DNA of 64,000 bases, taken from assembly GCF_900115065.1 (NCBI RefSeq), contig NZ_FOVE01000017.1:1-64000 (forward strand). Direction: 5' to 3'. This DNA comes from Formivibrio citricus. GTDB taxonomy: Bacteria > Pseudomonadota > Gammaproteobacteria > Burkholderiales > Chitinibacteraceae. A program made the translations under genes and the position numbers. This document shows, piece after piece, positions 8,648 to 16,637 of the stretch (positions within the stretch are counted from its first letter, which is position 1; every line of letters begins with the position of its first letter). The notes beneath the pieces are model-generated. The model was given only the letters and a program-made list of their open reading frames with translations. It ran no database searches and was not told the origin of the DNA.

Positions 8648-10072
8648 ATGAAACCGCTGGTTACTTCAATTTTGTTGCTGTGCCTGACCGGCCTGGGTCA
8701 CGCGGCAAAACCGCCCGCCTCTGCCGTGGCCGAGGGAACGGGGGGCTCCGCGCTGCCTGCGCAAATACGGGTTCTCGTAGCGATGGGGCCATCCAGTTAT
8801 TTTTTCCGGGATGGGCGGGTGCATGGCGTCGAATATGCCTGGCTGCTGGAGTTCGAGAAATTCGTCAACCAGGGGCGCGGCAAATCGCGCACCAGTCTGC
8901 AGTTCATCCCCCTGGAGCCCACTGAATTGATCCCGGCGCTTTTCGACGGAAAAGGCGATATGGCGGCAGGATTGTTGCCCGTATCGGAAGGGGCGCGTCA
9001 TCTGGTGGCGTTTACCGAGCCCTTCATCCAAGATCGCTGGTGCGTGATGCGCAATCGCAGCGGCAAGGCCTTGCCGGACATGGACCAGCTCGCCGAAGCA
9101 GGGGTAAAGCTGACTACGGCTGGTTATGCCCGCCGCTTGCTGCTCGACTTGAACGAGGCGCGCCGTCGGGAGGGCAAGGCGGAAGTTGCTCACGACTCCC
9201 CGGGCGGAGGCGTGACGCAGGAAAAACTGCTTGCGGATGCCAACAAGGATCCTTCCCGGTATCTTCTGTCCAGCCAGTTCCTGGGGGCGCTCTGGGGCGG
9301 AGTGTTCAGCAAGACGACTACCGATTTTTGCCTGGAAAAACCGGTGCCGGTTGCATGGGCCGTGCACAAGGAAAAAACGGCAGTGTTGGCGGCGCTCAAC
9401 CGTTTTATCGCAGCGAAAAAGAACTCCTTTGTGCGGCAAGGTGTGGACCTTACTCGCCGTTACCTGCATCCCGATGGCGTGGGAAAGGCATCCAGGGTTC
9501 TCGACCCGCTCGACAAACTGGCGTTCTTTGCCCCGGTGATGCAGTTCGCAGCCAAGGCCAACGGTCTGGACTGGCTGTTGCTGGCAGCTATCGGGCAGCG
9601 TGAATCCGGTTTGACGGAGGTGGTCCGCAAGCGCGGGCCGACAGGCGTGATGCAGGTCGACCCGGTGACCGCTCGCAGCATGGGGGTCAAGAATCCGCAC
9701 GATACCACGCAGAACGTGACTGCCGCTGCACGTTATCTCAGCTACCTGCGCGAGCAGTTTGCCTCCCCGGAAATTACCGCGGAGGACCAGCTCTATTTCA
9801 TGCTCGCTGCCTACAACGCGGGAGAGGGGCGCCTCAAGAGCCTGCGCGCCAAAGCAGCGGCGCAGGGACTGGATCCCAATCGCTGGACAGGTAACGTGGA
9901 AAAAGTGGCTCGCGAGACTGCGGGCAAACGCATGGTTGATTATGTGCTGGCGGTCAGCCGCTATTACCATGCCTACCAGTCCGCTGGGCAGAAATCCGGC
10001 TTGGGCGGCGAGCGAGCGTCTGCTACGGGGGCAAGGGTGCGTGGCCAGACAGCATCGCGCGCTACCGAGTAA
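8648..10072 (+). CDS. mltF: MltF-like lytic transglycosylase with periplasmic binding domain
   Basis: 474 residues. Signal peptide of about 19 residues (cleavage after GHA). An SBP_bac_3-type binding domain spans about 40-270, and an SLT (goose-lysozyme-like) domain follows from about 295 with AAIGQRESGL, where Glu319 is the likely catalytic acid, then GPTGVMQV and AAYNAGEGR. This two-domain layout is that of MltF. It trims peptidoglycan in the periplasm, and the binding domain modulates activity. Monocistronic between two minus-strand genes. It differs from E. coli MltF in length and could equally be named a generic transporter-domain transglycosylase. Confidence 0.87.
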   Translation: MKPLVTSILLLCLTGLGHAAKPPASAVAEGTGGSALPAQIRVLVAMGPSSYFFRDGRVHGVEYAWLLEFEKFVNQGRGKSRTSLQFIPLEPTELIPALFDGKGDMAAGLLPVSEGARHLVAFTEPFIQDRWCVMRNRSGKALPDMDQLAEAGVKLTTAGYARRLLLDLNEARRREGKAEVAHDSPGGGVTQEKLLADANKDPSRYLLSSQFLGALWGGVFSKTTTDFCLEKPVPVAWAVHKEKTAVLAALNRFIAAKKNSFVRQGVDLTRRYLHPDGVGKASRVLDPLDKLAFFAPVMQFAAKANGLDWLLLAAIGQRESGLTEVVRKRGPTGVMQVDPVTARSMGVKNPHDTTQNVTAAARYLSYLREQFASPEITAEDQLYFMLAAYNAGEGRLKSLRAKAAAQGLDPNRWTGNVEKVARETAGKRMVDYVLAVSRYYHAYQSAGQKSGLGGERASATGARVRGQTASRATE

Positions 10073-10084
10073 CTTCAACAGCAC

Positions 10085-12652
10085 CTATTCCTGCAAAGCC
10101 TGCAACAGATCCGTTTCCAGCTGGACTACTGCTTTTTCGTCGTCAAGCAGCTTTCCGGAAATCAGAAAAGTGTCTTCGGCCCGTTCACCCAGTGTCATGA
10201 TTTTTGCCGATTCCAGATTGATGCAATTAGCCGAGAGTACCCGCGCTATCGTGGAAAGCAGACCGGGCCGGTCGCCCGCAACGACTGACAGCACATGGAA
10301 TTTCCCGTTGCGTTCGTCCGGGCGTATGGCGATGTGCGGAGCGACGGGAAAGTGGCGCAACTGGCGGGAAATTCGCCCCTTGTGCGGTGGTGGCAGCGTG
10401 GCTTGGGCAGAGATGCGCTGGGCCAGCTCGTATTCGACATAGCTGATCAGTTCGCGGTAGGACTCGCTGCGCTGGCTGGCGTAAACATAAAAGCTGTCGA
10501 GCGCATAGCCGCGCCGGGTGGTGTGAATCTTGGCATCGAAGATGCTGAAGCCGGCGCGCTCAAAGAAAATGCAGATGCGCGCAAAGAGATCGGGCTGGTC
10601 CCGGGCGTAGATCAGCACCTGCAGCACTTCGCCCGATTCGGACAGCCGTGCGCGAACGATGGGGTGATCGGACTGGATGCGGGAAAACAGCGTACGGGTA
10701 TGCCAGGCGATCTCACGTGCATCGTGGCGCAGAAAATATACGGTGTCGAGATCGTTCCAGAACGCTTCGTGCGCATCGGGGCGGAAGCCGTACAGTTGCA
10801 GCAGGCGCTTGGCCTCGTCCAGCCGCTCTTCCACCCAGGATTCATGGGTGATGTTCTGGCTGGTCAACAGGCGGCTGGTAGCACCAAAGAGGTCTTCCAG
10901 CAGCTTGGCTTTCCAGGCGTTCCAGACCTTGGGGCTGGTGCCGCGGATGTCGGCGACGGTCAGCAGGTAGAGCGCGCACAGGCGGGTCTGGTCGCCGACC
11001 AGCCCGGCAAAGCGGGCCACGGTCTCGGGATCGTAGATGTCCTCTTTCTGCGAGATCTGCGACATGGTGAGATGATGTTCGACCAGCCAGGGAATCAGTT
11101 CGCGATCCTTGGTTGGCAGCGGCTGTTCTTCGCACCACTTGCGGGCTATTTCCGCGCCGATCCGTGAATGGTCCCCCCCGCGCCCCTTGCCGATGTCGTG
11201 GAACAGTGCGGCGAGGTACAGCGCTTCCGGGTGCGGAAATTCGGCGATCAGGCGCGAGCACAGCGGGTATTCGTGCGTGAAGGCCGGGCGGGCGAAGCGG
11301 CGCAGATTACGCAGCACCATGAGGGTGTGCTCGTCCACGGTGTAGACGTGGAACAGGTCGTGTTGCATGCGGCCGACGATGTGACCGAATTCCGGGATGT
11401 AGCGCCCCAGCACGCCGTACTGGTTCATGCGCCGCAGGGTGCTGGTCAAGCCGCGTGGTTCGCGGAAGAGGTCGATGAACAGTTGGCGGTTTTTCGGATC
11501 TTCACGGAAGGTGTCGTCGATCAAGGGGCGGGCGTTCCACAGCGCGCGCAAGGTAGATGGAGCGATGTCGCTGGCTTCCGCCAGCCGTTCCGTCAGCAAA
11601 AACGCTTCCAGGATGGCCGAAGGTTCGCGCTCGAACACATCGGGCGCCGTGATTTCCAGCAGGTCGCCGCGCAACTGGAAGCGCTCGTTGATCGGGGAGA
11701 CGGTGACGCCGAGCGGCGAAAAAATCCGGGTTCTCAAGGCTTGCAGCAACAGCGGCGTGAGCTGCATGACGACGCGGGCTGCCAGATAGTATTCCGCCAT
11801 CAGCGCTTCGCTGGCGCGCAACGTCAAAGGCCCTTGATCGCTTTCGGAGAAGCCGAAGTCGGCGGCGAGCTGGTTCTGGTAATCGAACAGGATGCGGTCT
11901 TCGTGGCGGTTGGCGCGCCAGTGCAACTGGATGCGGCAGCAGCGCAGCACGCGTTCGGCCTGCCGCAGTTTCCGGTGCTCTTCCTGGGTGAGCAGCCCCA
12001 TGCTGGACAGCGAGCGCCAGCTCCTGCCCAAGCCCAGACTGTTGGTGATCCAGCCGATGAGCTGCAGGTCCCGCAGACCGCCCGGCGCTTCCTTGATGTT
12101 GGGTTCCAGTTTGTAGGGCGCATTCTGGAACTTGCCGTAACGCGCCTGTTGCTCAAGCAGCTTGGCTTCGAAGAATTCCTTGGGGTCGAGGTGCCGGTGG
12201 ACAGTGTCCCGGAAAGCGGCAAAGCGGGTCGGGTCGCCTGCCAGAAGATGGTTTTCCAGTAGCGCGGTCTGGACGGTGACATCCTTGCCGGCCTCGTCGA
12301 TGCATTCGGCCAGCGTGCGCACGCTGTGCCCGATGTCCATGCCGACGTCCCACAGCCGGCCGATGAAGGCTTCGAGCTTTTCCAGGACGGGCGGCGGCAG
12401 CTCGTCGGGGAGCAGGATCAGCAGATCGGTGTCGGAGAAGGGATAGTGCTCGCAGCGTCCATAGCCGCCGACTGCGACCAGCAGCAGGTCTTGCGGAAAA
12501 TCGTGTTGCGACCAGAGTTCCCGTAGGATCCGGTCGGAAAGCGCAGTCAATTGATGCAGGACCGGAGAGGCGTAACGCGGATCGGGGTAGCGCGATTTCA
12601 GCGCATTGCGCGAAGCGGTCCAGTCCTGGCGGATTTCGGCGGTGGAGCGCAT
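10085..12652 (-). CDS. glnD: Bifunctional uridylyltransferase/uridylyl-removing enzyme
   Basis: 855 residues. The N-terminal nucleotidyltransferase has GGYGRCEHYPFSDTDLL (the DxD metal pair). The central HD hydrolase domain has LAALFHDIGKGRGGDHS. Two C-terminal ACT domains bind glutamine (the last begins at about FHVLSVVAGDRPGLL). It uridylylates PII (GlnB/GlnK) when nitrogen is scarce and removes UMP when glutamine is high. It follows map by 13 bases, the classical map-glnD pair. Confidence 0.97.
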   Translation of the reverse strand: MRSTAEIRQDWTASRNALKSRYPDPRYASPVLHQLTALSDRILRELWSQHDFPQDLLLVAVGGYGRCEHYPFSDTDLLILLPDELPPPVLEKLEAFIGRLWDVGMDIGHSVRTLAECIDEAGKDVTVQTALLENHLLAGDPTRFAAFRDTVHRHLDPKEFFEAKLLEQQARYGKFQNAPYKLEPNIKEAPGGLRDLQLIGWITNSLGLGRSWRSLSSMGLLTQEEHRKLRQAERVLRCCRIQLHWRANRHEDRILFDYQNQLAADFGFSESDQGPLTLRASEALMAEYYLAARVVMQLTPLLLQALRTRIFSPLGVTVSPINERFQLRGDLLEITAPDVFEREPSAILEAFLLTERLAEASDIAPSTLRALWNARPLIDDTFREDPKNRQLFIDLFREPRGLTSTLRRMNQYGVLGRYIPEFGHIVGRMQHDLFHVYTVDEHTLMVLRNLRRFARPAFTHEYPLCSRLIAEFPHPEALYLAALFHDIGKGRGGDHSRIGAEIARKWCEEQPLPTKDRELIPWLVEHHLTMSQISQKEDIYDPETVARFAGLVGDQTRLCALYLLTVADIRGTSPKVWNAWKAKLLEDLFGATSRLLTSQNITHESWVEERLDEAKRLLQLYGFRPDAHEAFWNDLDTVYFLRHDAREIAWHTRTLFSRIQSDHPIVRARLSESGEVLQVLIYARDQPDLFARICIFFERAGFSIFDAKIHTTRRGYALDSFYVYASQRSESYRELISYVEYELAQRISAQATLPPPHKGRISRQLRHFPVAPHIAIRPDERNGKFHVLSVVAGDRPGLLSTIARVLSANCINLESAKIMTLGERAEDTFLISGKLLDDEKAVVQLETDLLQALQE

Positions 12653-12665
12653 GGGAGTAAATGCC

Positions 12666-13475
12666 TCAATCCAGGAGCCATTTTTCCGGGCGTGCCGGAT
12701 TGCCGGCGGAGAGCGTTAGCACCTCGACGCCGGTTTCCGTAACGAGGACGGTGTGCTCCCACTGTGCAGACAGGCTGCGATCCTTGGTGACGATGGTCCA
12801 GCCGTCGTTGAGTGCCTTGATCTCCTTCTTGCCGGCGTTGATCATCGGCTCGATGGTGAAGATCATGCCGGGCTTGAATTCGGCCCCCGTCCCGGCGCGG
12901 CCGTAATGCAGCACCTGCGGGTCTTCGTGGAAACCGCGGCCGATGCCGTGGCCGCAGAATTCCCGCACCACCGAATAACCGGCTTTTTCGGCATAGCGCT
13001 GAATCGCGGCGCCGATGTCGCCGAAATGCCCGCCGGGCCTGACTTGGTCGATGCCAACCCACATACACTCGAAAGTGACCTGGTTCAGACGTTTGGCGTG
13101 CGACGGAACGTTGTCGCCGACGAGAAACATGCGGCTGGTGTCGCCGTGGTAGCCATCCTTAATGACGGTGATGTCGATGTTGACGATGTCGCCGTTTTTC
13201 AGCGGTTTGTCGTTGGGCACACCGTGGCAGATGACCTGGTTGATAGAGGTGCAGATCGACTTCGGGTAAGGGGTATAGCCTGGTGGCGCGTAGTTGAGCG
13301 GTGCGGGGATGCTGCCCTGAGCATTGACCATGTAATCGTGGCAAAGACGATCCAGCTCCTCGGTCGCGACGCCCGGTTTGACGAACGGCGCGACGTAGTC
13401 GAGCACTTCGGCCGCCAGGCGGCAGGCGATGCGCATTTTTTCAATGTCTTCGGCGGTTTTGATGACGATGCTCAT
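12666..13475 (-). CDS. map: Methionine aminopeptidase, type I
   Basis: 269 residues from the ATG at 13475. The upstream in-frame GTG at 13508 would add 11 residues lying in a hairpin and is not preferred. The metal-binding residues of type I MetAP are visible: DITVIKDGYHGDTS (two Asp), GHGIGRGFHE (His), TIEPMIN (Glu) and WEHTVLVT (Glu). It removes the initiator methionine from nascent proteins. No strong Shine-Dalgarno is seen. First gene of a map-glnD unit, downstream of minE on the same strand. Confidence 0.96.
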   Translation of the reverse strand: MSIVIKTAEDIEKMRIACRLAAEVLDYVAPFVKPGVATEELDRLCHDYMVNAQGSIPAPLNYAPPGYTPYPKSICTSINQVICHGVPNDKPLKNGDIVNIDITVIKDGYHGDTSRMFLVGDNVPSHAKRLNQVTFECMWVGIDQVRPGGHFGDIGAAIQRYAEKAGYSVVREFCGHGIGRGFHEDPQVLHYGRAGTGAEFKPGMIFTIEPMINAGKKEIKALNDGWTIVTKDRSLSAQWEHTVLVTETGVEVLTLSAGNPARPEKWLLD

Positions 13476-13537
13476 GGGGCTATCCAGGCGGGCTGGTTGT
13501 GCCGGCACGACGCAGCATTCGCTGCGCCGGCGACGGG

Positions 13538-13798
13538 TTAGCGGCGGGTGTGTTCCGGCAGGACGATGTTGACTTCCAGCACTTCCAGTTCGTCCTTGCG
13601 GTCGAGCTGGACCTTGATGTCGTCCGGGTTCACGGCGACATATTTGGAAATCACTTCGACCAGCTCTTTCTGCAGTTGCGGCAGATAATCCGGGCCGGTG
13701 CGACCGGCGCGCTCATGCGCAAGGATGATCTGCAGGCGTTCGCGGGCGACATTGGCGGTTTTTTTTCGCGTGCCGAACAGGTATTCGATGATCGACAT
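13538..13798 (-). CDS. minE: Cell division topological specificity factor MinE
   Basis: 86 residues. The N-terminal membrane/MinD-contact helix ([23 protein letters not shown], shown here as positions 1-23 with key SAKERLQ-like ARERLQ) is followed by IILAHERAG and the topological domain [13 protein letters not shown]. It stimulates MinD ATPase and drives pole-to-pole oscillation. It lies 3 bases after minD. Confidence 0.97.
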   Translation of the reverse strand: MSIIEYLFGTRKKTANVARERLQIILAHERAGRTGPDYLPQLQKELVEVISKYVAVNPDDIKVQLDRKDELEVLEVNIVLPEHTRR

Positions 13799-13801
13799 GG
13801 C

Positions 13802-14611
13802 TTAACCCCCGAACAGACGTTTCCAGAACGGCTGCTTGGGAACTTCGATGAAACGCAGCGGTTTCTGTTCGCCGAGCAGGCGGCTGACCACGTCCTTGTA
13901 GGCTTCGGAAACGTCGGTGTTGTGCAGGTGGATGGCCGGTGTGCCATCGTTGGAAGCTTGCAGCACGGTTTCGGATTCCGGGATGACGCCGATCAGCGGG
14001 ATGCGCAGCAAGTGCTGCACGTCGTCGAGCGAGAGCATGTCGCCGCCTTCGACGCGCTTGGGGTTGTAGCGCGTGATCAGAAGATGGGTCTTGACGCTTT
14101 CGCCGGCTTCGGCCTTTTTCGACTTGGCATCGAGAATGCCGATGATGCGGTCGGAGTCGCGTACCGAGGAGACTTCCGGGTTGGTGACGACGATCGCTTC
14201 GTCGGCGAAGTAGAGCGCCATCAGGGCGCCGGTTTCGATGCCGGCCGGGCTGTCGCAGACGATGTACTCGAAGCCGTCGTGGATCAGCTCGTCGATGACC
14301 TTGCTCACGCCTTCGCGCGTCAGGGCATCCTTGTCGCGGGTCTGCGAGGCGGGAAGCACATAGAGGTTGTCGCAGTGCTTGTCCTTGATCAGCGCTTGGC
14401 GCAACTGGGCTTCGCCCTGGATGACGTTGACGAAGTCGTACACGACGCGCCGCTCGCAACCCATGATGAGGTCGAGATTGCGCAGACCGACGTCGAAATC
14501 GATGACGACGGTCTTGTAGCCGCGCAGGGCGAGCCCGGAGGCGAAACTGGCGCTGGTGGTGGTTTTTCCGACCCCGCCCTTGCCTGAAGTGACAACGATG
14601 ATCTTGGCCAC
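13802..14611 (-). CDS. minD: Septum site-determining ATPase MinD
   Basis: 269 residues with the deviant Walker A SGKGGVGKTTTSA, DFDVGLRNLD, and CDSPAGIE. A C-terminal amphipathic membrane-targeting helix (KQPFWKRLFGG) is present. As an ATP dimer on the membrane it recruits MinC, which blocks FtsZ away from mid-cell. Middle gene of minC-minD-minE. Confidence 0.98.
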   Translation of the reverse strand: MAKIIVVTSGKGGVGKTTTSASFASGLALRGYKTVVIDFDVGLRNLDLIMGCERRVVYDFVNVIQGEAQLRQALIKDKHCDNLYVLPASQTRDKDALTREGVSKVIDELIHDGFEYIVCDSPAGIETGALMALYFADEAIVVTNPEVSSVRDSDRIIGILDAKSKKAEAGESVKTHLLITRYNPKRVEGGDMLSLDDVQHLLRIPLIGVIPESETVLQASNDGTPAIHLHNTDVSEAYKDVVSRLLGEQKPLRFIEVPKQPFWKRLFGG

Positions 14612-14631
14612 TTGATTCCTCTATCAGTTGC

Positions 14632-15354
14632 TTAGTTGATGTCTGAAAGCGCCTCGATTACAAGGCGCTCCTGGTCGAGATAAACCTGTGCCGGCTTGCT
14701 TTTGAGCGAGGCGGGCAGCGTTTCGTCGAGTGTGCGATAAACCCCGCCGACCGAAATGATTTCGGCTTCCATGCAGGTGGTGTAGATGCGTGCGCTGGTG
14801 TCGCCGCGCGCGCCGGCCAAGGCGCGGCCACGCAGCGGGGCATAGATGTGGATGTCCCCGTCGGCGATGACTTCCGCGCCGGCCGAAACCAGCGCCAGAA
14901 CGACGAGATCGCCGCCGCGGGCGTAGATCTGCTGGCCGGTGCGCACCGGGCGCGAGATGATCAGCGTGGGCGTGCGTTCGGTGGTGGCCGTTTGCGGTGC
15001 CGGTGCTGCGGGGGCCATCCCCTCGTCGGAGAGAACGATCAAGCCGGCTTCGCGAGCTGCGGCGAGTTGATCCTTGTTGCCGCCGCGGGCCGCAACCAGA
15101 TTCAGGCTGTAGCGGCGCAGCAGTGCTGCCAACGCAGCCACTTCCACCGCATCGGGTGTTTCCGGCAGGCTGCCGAAATCCAGCGCGATTTGTTCGCCGG
15201 TCAGAAAGTGCTCCCCTCCACCGAGCTTGTTGCGCAGACCAGCTTCCAGGCGTACAGGATCGAGCGTGGCCGGAGCAAAGGCCACAAGGCGCAACTCGGC
15301 GCTGCGAAATTCGAAAGGGCTGGCGCTGTTGTCTGGCGGGGCGATCAAGGCCAT
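14632..15354 (-). CDS. minC: Septum site-determining protein MinC
   Basis: 240 residues from the ATG at 15354 (MALIAPPDNS); in-frame codons further upstream extend into a hairpin and look non-coding. The N-terminal FtsZ-inhibiting domain (FEFRSAELRLVAF...) is followed by an Ala/Pro-rich linker (about APAAPAPQT). The C-terminal beta-helix carries GRALAGARGD, the MinD- and membrane-interacting face. First gene of the min operon, 20 bases before minD. Confidence 0.96.
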   Translation of the reverse strand: MALIAPPDNSASPFEFRSAELRLVAFAPATLDPVRLEAGLRNKLGGGEHFLTGEQIALDFGSLPETPDAVEVAALAALLRRYSLNLVAARGGNKDQLAAAREAGLIVLSDEGMAPAAPAPQTATTERTPTLIISRPVRTGQQIYARGGDLVVLALVSAGAEVIADGDIHIYAPLRGRALAGARGDTSARIYTTCMEAEIISVGGVYRTLDETLPASLKSKPAQVYLDQERLVIEALSDIN

Positions 15355-15405
15355 GCGGCTGTAACCGGAAAGTGGGGAAAGTGCGAGTTTACCGTTTCGG
15401 AGAGG

Positions 15406-15435
15406 CGGGTGGAAGGCGCGCAAGCCTTCCACCCG
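15406..15435. repeat. Perfect 12-bp inverted repeat between minC and ppsR
   Basis: CGGGTGGAAGGC (15406-15417) and GCCTTCCACCCG (15424-15435) with a 6-base loop, followed on the plus strand by TTTT. The flanking genes are both on the minus strand, where no T-run follows, so it is not an ideal terminator for ppsR. It may still separate ppsR from minC. Confidence 0.7.
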
Positions 15436-15451
15436 TTTTGAAGTGGTGGAG

Positions 15452-16276
15452 TCAGCCCGCCCCGCCGCCAAAGCGAGTCAATCCGGTCCGGTGGAGGATG
15501 GTGGTGGCCAGTTCCTCGATCGAAAGTCGGGTGGTGTTGAGGTAGGGAATGTTGCAGCGGCGCATCAGGGCCTCGGCCTCTTCGACTTCGAAGCGGCAAT
15601 TGTCGGCCGCCGCATAGCGGCTGTTGGGCGTGCGCTCGCCGCGGATCTCTGCCAGACGTTCCGGGGCGATCGTCAGACCGAACAGCTTTTCCCTCCAGGG
15701 TGCCAGAAGTTTGGGCAGTCCTTGCGAGCCGAAGTCCTCGGGGGTGAGCGGGTAATTGGCGACCTTGATGCCGAAGTGCAGAGCGAGATACAGACAGGTG
15801 GGGGTTTTCCCCGAGCGGGATACGCCGACCAGAATCAGGTCGGCTTCGGCCAAGTCGCGCGGCAGGACGCCGTCGTCATGTGCCATGGCGAAGTTCACGG
15901 CGGCAATGCGGCCCATGTAGACGCGCAGGTCCTCGATGGCGTGGGCAGCGCCGACACGGTGCGAGGACGGCGTGCCCAATTCGCTTTCCATCAGGCTGAC
16001 GAAGGCATCGCAGGGGTCGAGTATCAGCGCTTCGTTGGTGCGGAAATAGGGTTTGACCGCCGGGTCGACCAGCGTGCAGAACACGATGGGGCGGTTCTTG
16101 TCCTTTTCGGCTTGGGCGTGGATGGTTTCCAGCGCGCCGGCCGCTTTTTCCGGTGTGTTGATGAAGGGCAGCGTGACCCGCTTGAATTCGATGCCGGCAA
16201 ACTGTGCCAGCAGGGAATGCCCCAGCATTTCAGCCGTGAGGCCGGTTCCGTCAGAAACAAAAAAAACTGTACGCAT
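15452..16276 (-). CDS. ppsR: PEP synthetase regulatory protein (bifunctional kinase/pyrophosphorylase)
   Basis: 274 residues of the DUF299/PpsR family: N-terminal FFVSDGTGLTAE and the P-loop GVSRSGKTPTCLYLA with downstream IKVANYPLTPED. It phosphorylates and inactivates PEP synthase on a Thr using ADP and reactivates it by phosphorolysis. It is divergent from ppsA across a 361-base region, the usual arrangement for this pair. Confidence 0.97.
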   Translation of the reverse strand: MRTVFFVSDGTGLTAEMLGHSLLAQFAGIEFKRVTLPFINTPEKAAGALETIHAQAEKDKNRPIVFCTLVDPAVKPYFRTNEALILDPCDAFVSLMESELGTPSSHRVGAAHAIEDLRVYMGRIAAVNFAMAHDDGVLPRDLAEADLILVGVSRSGKTPTCLYLALHFGIKVANYPLTPEDFGSQGLPKLLAPWREKLFGLTIAPERLAEIRGERTPNSRYAAADNCRFEVEEAEALMRRCNIPYLNTTRLSIEELATTILHRTGLTRFGGGAG

Positions 16277-16329
16277 GTGTCAACTCCGCATGTTTGCTGG
16301 CCATGAATTCCCGTCCGGCTTTTTGCCGT

Positions 16330-16430
16330 GCAACATCGCTTGCGAAATGTTGCGGATAACCCCTAGAGTAACGGGGTGGGGCAGGTCCGGGCCTGATTAA
16401 ATATAAAGCACGGGCGTGCTTGTGTTTTTT
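16330..16430 (+). ncRNA. Three consecutive hairpins ending in a terminator-like structure in the ppsR-ppsA gap
   Basis: On the plus strand: GCAACAT/ATGTTGC (16330-16353), ACCCC/GGGGT (16359-16377), and AAGCAC-GGGC-GTGCTT (16406-16421) followed by GTGTTTTTTT. The last resembles an intrinsic terminator about 200 bases before the ppsA start. It could be a small RNA end, a leader that attenuates ppsA, or unrelated. The rest of the 361-base gap holds a possible ppsA promoter at 16573-16602. Confidence 0.4.
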
Positions 16431-16572
16431 TGTAATTGTTGAGCAAGAATGCCTGCGCCGGATACCGGATTCAGGCTAAAGCAAATCTGTTTTTGCTCGC
16501 AACCGTTTTCTCTTTTATTGCATGCGCCACAAATTTTCTTCCGGTTTTTGTTGCGGGTGCACAAGTTTTTCC

Positions 16573-16602
16573 TTGTGGGGCGTGCTGCGCGCACGCTAGA
16601 AT
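16573..16602 (+). promoter_or_regulatory. Possible sigma-70 promoter of ppsA
   Basis: TTGTGG (16573-16578), 18-base spacer and TAGAAT (16597-16602). It predicts a start near 16609, about 29 bases before the GTG start of ppsA at 16638. The -10 is good and the -35 weak. Confidence 0.4.
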
Positions 16603-16637
16603 TAAAACAATTTTGTTCGCAAAAATGGGAGTTGCCC

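Noticed and set aside
16449-16637. 63-residue N-terminal extension of PpsA
   Set aside because: AT-rich, contains the likely promoter, and makes the protein longer than the family; the GTG at 16638 has a good SD.
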